From Prosopocoilus inquinatus (lineage: Eukaryota; Arthropoda; Insecta; Coleoptera; Lucanidae): a stretch of DNA of 64,000 nucleotides. This document shows, in pieces, positions 53,560-64,000 of the stretch (position 1 is the stretch's first letter; each line of letters begins with the position of its first letter). The position numbers were made by a program, and so were the translations under genes. The notes beneath the pieces are model-generated. The model did not search any database, was not told where the DNA came from, and worked only from the letters and a program-made list of their open reading frames with translations. The DNA is taken from assembly GCA_036172665.1 (NCBI GenBank), contig CM069872.1, positions 48,904,101-48,968,100 of the forward strand, written 5' to 3'.

Positions 53560-55660
53560 ACTGCATTCTCTAGTTTTATATCTCACGACAAAAGTAGAAT
53601 GTAATGGTCGTGAGGTATGGACGGTCAAAGAAAAAAATAAAAGTAAAATAAAAGCCACATAGTTTGTGTTATTAAAAAAAGATAGAAGGAAACGCTAGAA
53701 GAAGAGATGAAGTATTTGGGGGAAAGCTCAAAGTAAAAGCCAAATTGTAGTAAAGAGTACCCTGAAACGCAATTAGGATGGCTTGAACACATTCTTGGAA
53801 TGACAAGTAGAAGATGAAGGCCAAGGAAAAAATAGCAAAATAAAGTAAGGAAAGAAAGTTTTGATGGGAAGATGCACAAAATAGAAACAAGTGGAAAACG
53901 AAAAACCAATTGCAACTTCTAAAGACTGGAAGAAGAGATGAAGTCCTTGGGGAAAAGTTTCGGGGAAGCTTAAGGTAAAGTCCAAGTTGTAATAAAGAGT
54001 ACCTCGAAAGGCAGCTAGGATGGCTTGGATACTTTTATGAAATGACAGATGATAGCTTTACTAAGAGGAAGAATTTACAACACCTAAATCCAAGTAAAAG
54101 AAGAAGGCCAAGGGAGAAATAGTAAAATGAAGTAAGGAAAAAGAGCCTTGATGGGAAGAAGTACAAAATAGAAAGAAATAGAAATAGGAAAACCAAGTGC
54201 ATTCTCCAGTTTTATACATCACGACAGAAGTAGAAAAGGCCCAATAACATGGTCGTGAAGCATGGACGCTCAAAGAAAAAAATAAAAGTAAAATAAGCGC
54301 CACATAGTTTCGGTTATTAAAAAAAAAATAGAAGGAAACGCTAGAAGAAGAGATGAAGTATTTGGGGAAAAGCTCAAAGCAAAATCCAAATCATAGTAAA
54401 AAGTACCATGAAAGGCAACTAGGATGGCTTAGACACAATCTTGGAATGACAAGTAGAAGATGAAGGCCAAGGAAAAAATAGCAAAATAAAGTAAGGAAAG
54501 AAAGTCTTGATGGGAAGAAGTACAAAATAAAAACAAGAGGAAAACGAAAAGCCAACTGCAACTTCCAAGGACTGGAAGCAGAGATGAAGTCCTTGGGGAA
54601 AAGCTTCGGGGAAAAGCTCAAGGCAAAGTCCACATTGTAGTAAAGAGCACCTTGAAAGGCGGCTAGGATGGCTTGGACACTTTTATGAAATGACAGATGA
54701 TAGCCTTACTAAAAGAAATTTACAACACCCAAATCCAACGGACAAGTAAAAGAAGAAGGCCAAGGGAGAATAATAAAACGAAGTAAGGAAAAAAAGCCTT
54801 GATAGGAAGAAGTACAAAATAGAAAGAAATAGAAAAAGGAAAATCAACTGCATTCTCCAGTTTTATACATCACGACAGGAGTAGAAAAAGCCCAACTATA
54901 ACATGGTCGTGAAGCATGGACGCTCAAAGAAAAAAATAAAAGTAGAATAAACGCCACATAGTTTGGGTTATTCAAAAAAAAAAATAGAAGGAAACGCTAG
55001 AAGAAGAGATGAAGTATTTGGGAAAAAGCTTAAAGAAAAATGCAAATCATAGTAAAAAGTACCATGAAAGGCGACTAGGATGGTTTGGACGCATTCTTGG
55101 AATGACAAGTAGAAGATGGAGGCCAAGGGAAAAATAGCAAAATAAAGTAAGGAAAGGAAGTTTTGATTGGAAGAAGCACAAAATAGAAACAAGTGGAAAA
55201 CGAAAAACCAATTGCATTCTCTTGTCTTATACCTCACGACAGAAGCAGAAAAGGACCAACTATTCATGGTCGTGAAGTGTGGACGTTCAAACAAAGGAAA
55301 AAAATAAAATAGAATAAACGCCACAGAGTTTGGATTATTTAAAAAGAATAGAAGGAAAGACTGGAAGAAGAGATGAAATCCTTGGGGAAAAGTTTCGGGG
55401 AAAAACTTAAGGCAAAGTCCAAATTGTTGTAAAGAGTACCTTGAAAGGCAGTTAGAATGGCTTGGACACTTTTGTGAAATGACAGATGATAGCCTTACTA
55501 AAAGAAAGAATTTACAACACCTAAATCCAACGGACCAGTAAAAGAGAAAGGCCGAGGGCAAAATAGCAAAATGAAGTAATGAAAGGAAAGAACATATTGA
55601 TGATGGGAAGAAGCACAAAATAGAAAGAAATGGGAAAGGAAAAGCAATTCCGTTCTCTAG
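53560..55660 (+). repeat. Satellite built from LINE RT C-terminal segment (about 650-bp higher-order unit)
   Basis: Type A blocks (CTTGGAATGACAAGTAGAAG) lie at about 53790, 54440 and 55098. Type B blocks (GAAATGACAGATGATAGC) lie at about 54032, 54682 and 55474. Each unit therefore holds A then B with a spacing near 650 bp; the last is longer. Type B translates as RRLGWLGHFYEMTDDSLTKR, the R-x-L-x-W-x-G-H-x-x-R-M segment near the C-terminus of LINE RT proteins. The intervening EAWTLKEKNKSKINA is the Y-G-x-E-x-W-T-L-K segment. Long minus-strand frames across the array are pyrimidine-rich artefacts. Confidence 0.7.
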
Positions 55661-55664
55661 TTTT

Positions 55665-56930
55665 ATACCTCACGACAACAGCAAAGAATCAATAGGTAAT
55701 AGCGCGGGCGTTCGGAACGTGCACGCAACTGCAAGAAATACTAACTGAAAGATTAAACACAGTTCTCTCTCGCGCATTGATATTTGAACCACTCTTTCAG
55801 CTGTCGCTCTCGCAATTGATCTCGCGCTTTCATGCACATATTGGCGCACTATCGAGTGTTCTTGTGGCGTCACCTAATACATCGTTCACCGTGCTCACGA
55901 TAGAAACAGAAAGACTTGACATCCCAAGTTTTTTTCCGTTATAAACCGACTCCTCACTGCTAAATAAAATCAGCGAACTGAGTCACTGCATAACGATCTT
56001 CAAACAATATGCTCATGTATGACTAATGTTGTTTGTTTGTTTGACGTATTTTTATTGTCTAATTTGTTTAATTAAGTAACCTCTAAGTGGCAATTACACG
56101 AAACAATGGCTGACGATAATTCCGTCGTTTCTGGGAACTACGAACGTAATCTACTGAAGTTCTTTGTTACTTTAAGAGGCTCATATTATACTGAATCGTG
56201 CACTAGTTCATACAGCTACCACGTTTTGCTTCTTTCTTTTTCTCCCTGGGAAACGATTCATTACTCCCCGCCCCCTCTTCCTCGCCGCCCCTGAAAGTTT
56301 TGCTTTTTGCGAGCGCCCCCGTCGACGCCGTCGGACGGACGGACGGACGTGAAGGATCGCGATCATTTCTGGTGAAGATTTGGTTTGAGGGATGACGTGC
56401 GGCGCTGCTGGCAAGAGCGGCCGTAATAAAATTAATTCCAAGACGTTTTCGGGCTCATTAGGCGCGCCCTATAGATACTCCGGGGGAGTTTTTTTTTCCG
56501 GGCACCGCTCCGTCGTAATCAACGCCGTTAATGTAGAACGGGTTAAACGTCTGGCATCTTCGTCCACGCGCCTTGTTTTTATTGCCTTAATGTAAATGAA
56601 ATTGATTCCGGGGAAATTGGATCTGACTTGATGCGATTGATCCGGGGAGGACTTGAAGAATAAGGCCGAATTGTTTTTTTTTCGGGGCGGAAAGTAATTT
56701 GGTTCCATCGGTAATTAATTTTTGTGGAGAGAAAGAAAAGCCTACAGCTACTATTTTTTTGTGCAAGCTTTGGTTTCATTTTTTCTTGAACAATTTAAAT
56801 CTGCAGGAAATTGTGTCAAAAATTACTTTGAAGAACAGAAAAAAATAGAACCTGTTCTATCTCCAAACCGTATCTGCAGTTTAATGTTTTTTTTTCTTTT
56901 TAATTTCTAAGGCAATAAGCCATATTTACT
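55665..56930. other. Intergenic with CpG-rich block at 56.2-56.7 kb
   Basis: A 67-codon minus frame at 55670-55873 (starts MTPQEHSIVRQYVHESARS) is CpG-richer than its flanks and unrecognised. A GGAC run lies at 56334-56348. Opposing frames at 56208-56780 cancel each other. No gene was called. Confidence 0.4.
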
Positions 56931-56935
56931 GAAAT

Positions 56936-57044
56936 ATTAATGAGCAAACACTAATCGAGTAGGTCAGAGTCACACAAACGTTTTTAGATGGCGGATTCAT
57001 TTCTTTTTGATGTTAACCTACTCGATTAATATTTGCTCATTAAT
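56936..57044. mobile_element. Short fold-back, ATTAATGAGCAAA ends
   Basis: ATTAATGAGCAAACACTAAT followed by CGAGTAGG is matched in inverse by CCTACTCG, ATTAATATTTGCTCATTAAT. The total is about 109 bp with a 45-bp centre. Confidence 0.75.
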
Positions 57045-57057
57045 AATTTCAACTTTA

Positions 57058-57146
57058 AGGGCCGATTTCATGAAAGGACTTTAAATTTAACGTTTCTTTA
57101 ACCTAAAAAAATACATTTGTTTCCCTATTCCTAAAGTAAAGTATGG
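57058..57146. mobile_element. Half copy of the GGCCGTTTTCATAATCAGG MITE
   Basis: AAGGGCCGATTTCATGA, then ACTTTAAATTTAACGT, CTTTAACCTAAAAAAATACA and TTTGTTTCCCTATTCCTAAAG match the left half and centre of 47111-47239. The right arm is missing. Confidence 0.7.
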
Positions 57147-57149
57147 TCA

Positions 57150-59325
57150 TCTTTTTATTCATTTTTAGGCTTGTTGAAATGACTTAAGTAAATAAGTAAA
57201 ATTTTAAAAAAGAGTCATTATAAAAGGAACTCCGTAATCGATTCTAATAAATTAATCGCAACGCATTTCAAAGTTTAAATTTCGTGGAGTGTTCCCAAAC
57301 CATTTTGAAAGCAGTTTATTTACGAACAGTTTCGTAATTAAGCAAAAGTCGAGCGAAAAAAAAAAGAAAAACAAACTGCTGCCGAACGAAACTAATTCAG
57401 CCATCAGCGTTAAAGACTAATTAATCCGGGCGGCGTTTTTCCGGCGCAAAAACCGCGCCAAAGAGAGCAAAATCGAAACAAGGAGCGGGGGAATTACGCA
57501 AACTTAATTGAACGTACCGTTGCAGTTCACTTAGTCATTTTTAATGGAGCCGAACGTCCCGGGAATTTCAGCGTTTAGCTATTTCGGTCTTTGTCTTCCC
57601 GCCGAATACCGTGTCACTGTAAACTAAACACGGCTTACATTCTTGAAATCGCTCTATACTTGAAGAGATAATCTTGTTTTCCTTTTGTTTTTCTTCGCTG
57701 CTTTTTTCTGAAGCTCGAGGTATGCAGGAATTTTGTCTCGAAATGTTCAAACTTTGTCCTACATTCTAAGCCTGTGTATACTATACATTCAATTACTTAA
57801 ATTACAGTTACTTTGTAAAATGCAAATCATGTTATTATATTTATTGGCCAGGTGGAAAAGAATTTTAAAATAGAACTCGTTCCATTTGCATCTCCAAAGT
57901 GTATCTGCAACCTGAAAAATTCTTTGTTGTAAACATCATTGAACCGAATATTTTACAAGAAATACAATGCAGAAAATATTTAAACTAATAAATAAAATGG
58001 CATCTTTCGAAGTGAGGACTTGCACGAATCGGAAAGAGCGGCACAGCATCAAAATCCAAACGAGTAACAGCTGACGTAAAGAAGGCCCAATAGCGTTAAA
58101 GGTCGAGTGTGAACGCAATTCAATCTCTCCGTCGAAATATTAACACGTAAGAAACTGTAATTCTCATAATTTATTCACGCAAAAAAGGGGACGTCGCGTG
58201 TCGGCGGCATTTTCTGACTGCCTGGCCGTTTTAATCGAACAATTGATCTCTTCCCACGGAAAACTCGAAGTACACCTGCAGAGTTGGTGCAAAGATATTG
58301 TCACGCGGAGCCTTCTGCGCCTTCACCATGTCACGCAGAGACTTCCGGGTTGTAGGGGCGTAGATAGAGCTTTTATAAACAATCCAATTAGAAAAATATA
58401 TCTTTCCATTTAGATCTGATTGTAGGGGCGTAGATAGAGCATTCAAACAATCGAATTAGATAAATATATCTTTTCATTTACATTTGATTTAAATTAAATC
58501 TCCGGCGGTTCTTCTGCCAGACCGGTTTTCCCTTTCATCCTCGACGCAGACGGTGCAAGGGGTCGTGTGTGGTGGACATACTTCGGCGCTGTTGTAGGGA
58601 GCTCGATGGCCTGGATGTGTTTCGTTGTGACTTGTTTGCGGTCAGAAGTTGAATGTTGAGAAGAGGTCCGATGGCGACGTGATTAAAGTTCCAGGAAAGC
58701 GACAACAACGTCCATCAGGGATGGAAGACGGTGACGGTTTCTTCAAGGGTGAATCGCAATAACGACTAAGGTCCAGGGGCAACGGCGACGGCGCGGCGTC
58801 CACCAGAGGTGGAAACGGCGACGCCACTTGATCTTCTTTTTAATTCTATGGCGGTTGCCCAACGGGGTCGTAAATCATATACTTGTCAGGAGACCTCAGG
58901 AGCGGGAGTGTATTTTTGTGTGTTTTCTGTGCTTTGTTACTCCCAAACCTCCTCGCCGTTGAAGGGGAAGCAGTGTCGAATGGTATCCCCAACACTGAAG
59001 GGTCGAACTAAGGATTCAGTTAACGATCGAACTTCCAAATTCGGCGTCGTTTGTTTAAGAAAAAAATGCTTGCTTAAATCGGTCGCGAAATAACCCTGAG
59101 TTTGCGGAATACTTGCGTTGCTCGCGTTCCAGTTTCATCACCCGCACGTCGTTTTTCGCTGACTTCTAGTACCTCGTAACTGGATTGTGATTACGCACTG
59201 ATTTTACACATGAAATTTAAACGTGTTAATTATTTCCGTAATTTCGAAAATGGTTTTATAAAAAAAAACCTAATCGTGATAATATTTAAAAATAGACACT
59301 GCGGACGATGCTGTTTACTCAGGGC
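57150..59325. other. Intergenic; CpG-rich blocks and a 70-bp tandem duplication
   Basis: TGTAGGGGCGTAGATAGAGC starts two successive 70-bp copies at 58351 and 58421. CpG-rich blocks lie at 57400-57600 and 58500-59000. A plus frame at 58198-58413 (contains SHGKLEVHLQSWCKDIV) and one at 58809-59093 are open but unrecognised and have no splice support. Confidence 0.4.
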
Positions 59326-59329
59326 AATA

Positions 59330-60720
59330 AAAGATATCCGATTGGAGGGACTGTATTTTGAAACGAATGCAAAAACTCGTCTGAATTGCACCACATAGCG
59401 TGAGACCTAGTGCTTTCTAAGACTTCCGTCACAAAATTAATTGGAATCTTAGAACCCAAATGGTCTCACGCTATGTGGTGCAAATCAGACGAATTTTTGT
59501 ATCCGTTTCAATATACAGTCCGTACAAACAAGTTTGGAGGGACTGTATTTTGAAACGAATGCATTTTGTGACGGAAACGTTGACAGAAAAACAAAACTAT
59601 TTTTAACGCAGGAAAAGCATCACATAGCGTGAGGTCATTTGTTTTCTAAGACTAAGATTGGAGGGACTGTATTTTGAAACGAATGCAAAAAATCGTCTGA
59701 GCTGCACCCACCACATAGCGTGAGACCATTTGGGTTCTAAGACTCCAATTAATTTTGTGGCGAAGGCGCTAATAGAAAAACAAAACTATTTTTAACGCAA
59801 GAAAAGCATCGCATGGCGTGTGATCATTTGCTTTCCAAGACTAAGATTAGAGTTACAGTATTTTGAAACGAATGCAAAACATCATCTGAATTGGACCACA
59901 TAGCGTGAGACCATTTGGGTTCTAATACTCCAATTAATTTTATGACGGAAACGCTGATAGAAAAACAAAACTATTTTTAACGCAAGAAAAGCATCACATG
60001 GCGTGTGATCATTTGCTTTCCAAGACTAAGATTAGAGTTACAGTATTTTGAAACGAATGCAAAACATCATCTGAATTGGACCACATAGCGTGAGACCATT
60101 TGGGTTCTAAGACTCCAATTAATTTTATGACGGAAACGCTGATAGAAAAACAAAACTATTTTTAACGCAAGAAAAGCATCACATGGCGTGTGATCATTTG
60201 CTTTCCAAGACTAAGATTAGAGTTACAGTATTTTGAAATGAATGCAAAACATCATCTGAATTGGACCACATAGCGTGAGACCATTTGGGTTCTAATACTC
60301 CAATTAATTTTATGACGGAAACGCTGATAGAAAAACAAAACTATTTTTAACGCAAGAAAAGCATCGCATGGCGTGTGATCATTTGCTTTCCAAGACTAAG
60401 ATTAGAGTTACAGTATTTTGAAACGAATGCAAAACATCATCTGAATTGGACCACATAGCGTGAGACCATTTGGGTTCTAATACTCCAATTAATTTTATGA
60501 CGGAAACGCTGATAGAAAAACAAAACTATTTTTAACGCAAGAAAAGCATCACATGGCGTGTGATCATTTGCTTTCCAAGACTAAGATTAGAGTTACAGTA
60601 TTTTGAAATGAATGCAAAACATCATCTGAATTGGACCACATAGCGTGAGACCATTTGGGTTCTAATACTCCAATTAATTTTGTGGCGGAGGCGCTGGTAG
60701 ATAAACAAAGCTATTTTTAA
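59330..60720. repeat. Young 185-bp satellite array with one inverted unit
   Basis: CCACATAGCGTGAGACC recurs at 59895, 60081, 60266, 60451 and 60636, a period of 185 bp. Units share ACAGTATTTTGAAAYGAATGC, CTCCAATTAATTTTATGACGG and GGCGTGTGATCATTTGCTTT. Alternating GAAACG/GAAATG and GCATCG/GCATCA variants suggest a two-unit (370-bp) duplication step. The left part (59330-59720) is older and scrambled, and 59440-59522 is an inverted unit. Confidence 0.95.
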
Positions 60721-60724
60721 CGCA

Positions 60725-61265
60725 ATAAAAGCAGACGCGATAGGCGCAGCATGAAGCGTTTCACACACCTAATTTCTTGATAATGTGCCATCAAGGATAA
60801 ATAAGATTCGATATTCAGGCTGTTTGGCTAAAGAGGAGTTTCCAAACCGTAACAATTGTCCGAGTAACCGGGGGATGCATACAATGCCGTATGCAGGAGC
60901 GGTTGATTTCCTATCCTTATCGAAGCAAGCGGCGGATATAGCAAGATTGCCCATGTGATGAACTTTTTTCAATCTATTACTCTTAGCAGAGCGGACATAG
61001 CAAGATTAGCTCATTCATTGACGCTTACTTTAAATCTAGTTTTACAAAATGTATACAATTATAACATAAAGGACCCTGAACTTATAATTTCGAGTGATGT
61101 AAAGAATTTGCATCTCATCAATTTAGAAAAAAAAAAGCTGTTCCCCAACTGGCATTCACAATGAATCCCATCGTTACCATGGAAAGAATTCGAAGCATCT
61201 TAATCACCTCGCCATCTGCTACCTGTTTTTAATAAAAGCAAAAGCAAAAGAAAAAAAAACTCAAT
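60725..61265. other. Intergenic, no feature supported
   Basis: The stretch contains a repeated GCGGACATAGCAAGATT / GCGGATATAGCAAGATT pair at about 60930 and 60991, with flanks ATGAACTTTTTTC and others. Nothing further was recognised. Confidence 0.4.
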
Positions 61266-61269
61266 GATC

Positions 61270-61735
61270 TTGTTAAATGCTAAGCACTAACTCGCGATCG
61301 CGCGGCATCACTGAATTCGGTCGCTTTTTCTCCTTCCGCTTTAATGAGCTTTCCGCCTTAATCTCCTTACGTCGAGACCCCCCCAGAACACTAAGGGGAT
61401 TCGCTTCGCAGCCGTTCGGCTCAAATATTTGGAAATCAAAGGGAGAGAGACGTCGTGTTTTATGAATGCCGAATGCCTTGCTGCACAATGCGGCCGTACA
61501 ATTCGAGCAAGTGTGCTCGCGGCCTCGAATTTTACGAGGACCCGGTTACGATTGAATTGCAGATGGATCGCTCTCCTCCGCTTTGCATACCGCGGCTATT
61601 CAATGCACGCGCTTCGCGTTTTATTTTATTGCGATGGATTGCTTCGAATCGCGATTTATCGCTTGTTTACTGCTGATTGCAGCTGTTTCCGTGAACGCGA
61701 AAAAGACGTTCGATTTCTGATTCCGTAATAATGGC
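61270..61735. other. CpG-rich island, possible conserved element or exon
   Basis: A clear composition peak with overlapping open frames in three plus frames and one minus frame. None shows a known motif. Several open frames at once is what G+C-rich non-coding DNA gives, so a regulatory element is at least as likely as an exon. Confidence 0.35.
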
Positions 61736-61892
61736 ACTCTTCTTGACCTTGGTTATATTTAGCATTCAAACCCCCAACAAATACCTTAAACATTTGTTCA
61801 ACGAGTTATTTCATCAAACAATCGGTTGCATATATAGATACAGATTGAGCAAAGGATTAATTAAAAATCATCAAACATGCATGCGACAACTA

Positions 61893-62059
61893 CGAACATG
61901 CCGAAGATCTCTCGCTGTTCACCCTCGATGTTTAGGTCGTGCTCGATACCCCGATATCACATCGATGTAAAGCAAAGTACAGTTTTAGATAAAACCGTGC
62001 ATCTCAAAGATGAATAGTAGAATCGAGGGTGAACAGTGAGGCATCTTCGGCATGTTCGC
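61893..62059. mobile_element. Fold-back element, CGAACATGCCGAAGATC ends
   Basis: CGAACATGCCGAAGAT and CTGTTCACCCTCGAT on the left are matched in inverse by ATCGAGGGTGAACAG and ATCTTCGGCATGTTCG on the right. The spacer is about 75 bp and the element is non-coding. Confidence 0.8.
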
Positions 62060-62588
62060 ACCCTTAGAGAAGAGACGTAAACCAAACAGAGATTGAGAAT
62101 TTCAATTTCGTACTATTTCCCTACACCAGTGAGATTTGCACGAATTTTAATCTACTATACTCATCAATGATGTAACTACATCCTCCTATGACTTGACCTT
62201 CGACGTCCTTATTTCACGAGAAGACCTCCTATCTAATGAGTTACTTGTCATATTTCCTTCGTTTTCATTATACAATCCGCACAGATTCAAATCATGTCTA
62301 GGGGAGGAAGCCTTGGCGTTTCGTTTTTATAGCGAAAGTAAAAATGCCTGTCTAATTAACCAATTAGGAATTCTAATTTCGCCTGCCGCCTGTCTGTGCA
62401 TGTTTCATCAAGACGAGAAATGCGAAATGAATGCGAAATGTTTGAAGAAGAACGTGAGCGGATTCGAAAGTAAATCGTCGCTGATAATGAAAGTCGCCGC
62501 TGATTAGAAGCTCGGGCAAATTATTATTTTTTTTTCGTAGGGCCGCTTGCTCTTGTAAAAGGAAACACTCTGGGATGCCCCGAAAATT

Positions 62589-63100
62589 TCTGTAGGGTAA
62601 AAAAGAAGGGCACGTTATCGTTATGTTTTAATGGATAGACTTCACTGGACAATTCGTAACTCGCCTTACCAACCCAACCCAACCCAACTATATTCTTCCA
62701 TTCTACTAATACTTTAAATTTTTTCTTGAACTTCGTTCAATTTCAGAAGCGTTTTTCCTTAAAAGAAAGGCACATTATAGTTTTACACATTTTAATGGAT
62801 AGGTTCCATTGGACAATTCGTAACTCGCCTTCCATGTTCAACCATGTTCTTCCATTCTACTTTGATTTCAATAATTCCGTTCGAATTTTTATTTCAAATT
62901 TCTCTTTTTGTCTTCGTTCAATTTCTGTAATGTTTTACATAGAAGGAAGGCGCGTGATCGTTATATTTTAATGGGTAGACTTCATTGGACAATTTGTAAC
63001 TCGTCTTCCCAACCATATTCTTCTATTCTACTTGGGTTTCAATAATTCCCTTCAAATTTTTAATATTTTCAAATTTTTAGGGGCTAGTCAGTGTTTCCTT
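62589..63100. repeat. Tandem array, three units of about 165-175 bp
   Basis: GTTTTAATGGATAGACTTCA-type blocks followed by TTGGACAATTCGTAACTCG lie near 62627, 62790 and 62967. Each unit continues to ATTCTTCCATTCTACT and TTTCAATAATTCC. Confidence 0.85.
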
Positions 63101-63361
63101 CCTCTTTCTAGAACGCTATTCCCATAAAAAGGACATAAAATTGTCGAAAAAAAACTTAGAATGGAAGAATTCTACGTCTTTTTCGACAATTTCCTTCCTA
63201 CTTCTAAATATTCTCAAATCTTTCGGCGTTCGTCACTGTAATCTCTCTTTTTTCTTGAACTCTTTGGTTTTTCTTTGTGGCTTTCCATTTCTACTTTCCT
63301 TCTTTTCGGTTAATTGCCCAGACTTGTTTTTTCTTAACGTTCTTATCGAGTTGGTCGAGAG

Positions 63362-63399
63362 TTTTTCAAAGTGCCCCAAGCGCGGGGCACTTTGAAAAA
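63362..63399. repeat. Perfect 16-bp hairpin
   Basis: TTTTTCAAAGTGCCCC and GGGGCACTTTGAAAAA are exact inverses around a 6-base AAGCGC loop. GAGAG and CTCTC extend the stem outside after a short mismatch. It is too short for a normal microRNA precursor. Confidence 0.85.
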
Positions 63400-63409
63400 T
63401 CATCTCTCG

Positions 63410-64000
63410 GTTTTATGTAACTTCTGATCCATTGGCCTGGTTGGTTGGTTAGTTTTCCCCCATTGGTCTCCACCGCATTTTTTTGAAGGACGCCAAAATC
63501 TGACTGCTCGGATTGAGTTAATTGGTATTAATGAAGCTGCCCTTGGTGATATGATTTTTTCTTCTTAGGGCAAAGGTGAAAGAAACTTTGCCATTGGTAG
63601 ACATGCTTCTTGAACTTGGAATCCAATCTTATTGGAACGCTTGTGGAATCTTTTTTGATTGTGTAATTTATCAAATGGGTGTTAGGTGAGCATTGATGAT
63701 CTTTTAGAAGATTTGACGGAGACACCTTTGGACGACGACGACATCTAAATGTCTTCTGGATTTGTCTTCTAAGGACAATACAGTTTTTTCTTTTTTGGAC
63801 GGACTGATCGATCGTGGTTTTTTCTCCGCGCCGTTTTTGCCCCTAGAGAAGGTATTGGGTATTACTATCACCCCTTGACCAGCTGGAGCTTTGCACCTTT
63901 TCATTTATGGGAAAATTGCTGTTTCCGTCTGTTTGCACAAGTTCATCAAATCTCCTGCTTTGAATTAAGTTTTAATTCCAGAGCCGGACTGTACAGTTGA
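63410..64000 (-). other. Possible decayed coding sequence, unrecognised
   Basis: Minus frames at 63904-63704 (contains CKAPAGQGVIVIPNTFSRG) and 63725-63528 overlap slightly in different frames, and a third frame continues to about 63440. Serial frames of this kind suggest a frameshifted old element, but no family motif is visible. Confidence 0.25.

Noticed and set aside
53249..55618. Long minus-strand open frames up to 216 codons rich in Phe, Ser and Leu
   Set aside because: They are the reverse of an A-rich LINE-derived satellite; the same peptide strings recur once per repeat unit, and the real protein signal is on the plus strand.
58842..58880. TGGCGGTTGCCCAACGGGG as an LTR primer-binding site
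   Set aside because: It only loosely resembles a tRNA-complementary primer site and no LTR boundary precedes it.

Overview
The window is A+T-rich, gene-poor animal nuclear DNA, almost certainly from an insect. The first two coding exons of a nicotinic acetylcholine receptor subunit with insect-type sequence lie at the left edge. They are split by a 58-nt intron with canonical splice sites. Beyond them is long non-coding sequence full of short inverted-repeat transposons (MITEs), decayed LINE reverse transcriptase, LTR-like fragments, locally confined satellites and a mitochondrial cox2 insertion. No operons, bacterial signals or CRISPR arrays are present. The order of the insect cannot be fixed from this sequence.

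Genes. (1) A minus-strand nAChR alpha-type subunit, probably the alpha8/Dbeta2 group, at 514-835 with a 16-aa upstream ORF; the gene continues off the left edge. (2) A plus-strand, intronless 483-codon ORF at 19546-20997 with G+C-rich codons. Its product is Ser- and acid-rich, looks disordered and is unrecognised. A 44-aa upstream ORF at 19415-19549 overlaps its start as ATGA and also carries a good splice donor. (3) Two low-confidence spliced small ORFs: 26168-26527 (77 aa, Cys-rich) and 24777-25103 (26 aa). (4) A decayed, CpG-rich coding-like block on the minus strand at about 6950-7900.

Layout. 1-900 receptor 5' end; 2-4.5 kb repeats and LINE RT debris (minus strand); 4.7-6.3 kb nested MITEs; 9.5-11.3 kb satellite carrying TCAAGGTCA motifs; 14.4-15.5 and 17.0-18.0 kb tandem arrays; 19.2-21.0 kb orphan gene; 23 kb cox2 NUMT; 25.4-31 kb small-gene candidates and several transposon families; 35.2-36.2 kb tandem array; 37.3-38.8 and 46.5-50.3 kb two clusters of one-way CTCF-like motifs; 41-45.3 kb repeats and a second LINE RT fragment; 51.9-55.7 kb nested satellite built from pieces of a LINE reverse transcriptase; 59.3-60.7 kb young 185-bp satellite; 62.6-63.4 kb tandem repeat and hairpin.

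The strongest unusual signals are the two arrays in which GCGCCATCT (reverse complement AGATGGCGC, matching the insect CTCF core AGRKGGCGC) recurs always in one orientation, and the satellite at 52-55.7 kb whose units are LINE RT catalytic-box and C-terminal segments. All positions and alignments were read by eye; family-level calls need database searches.
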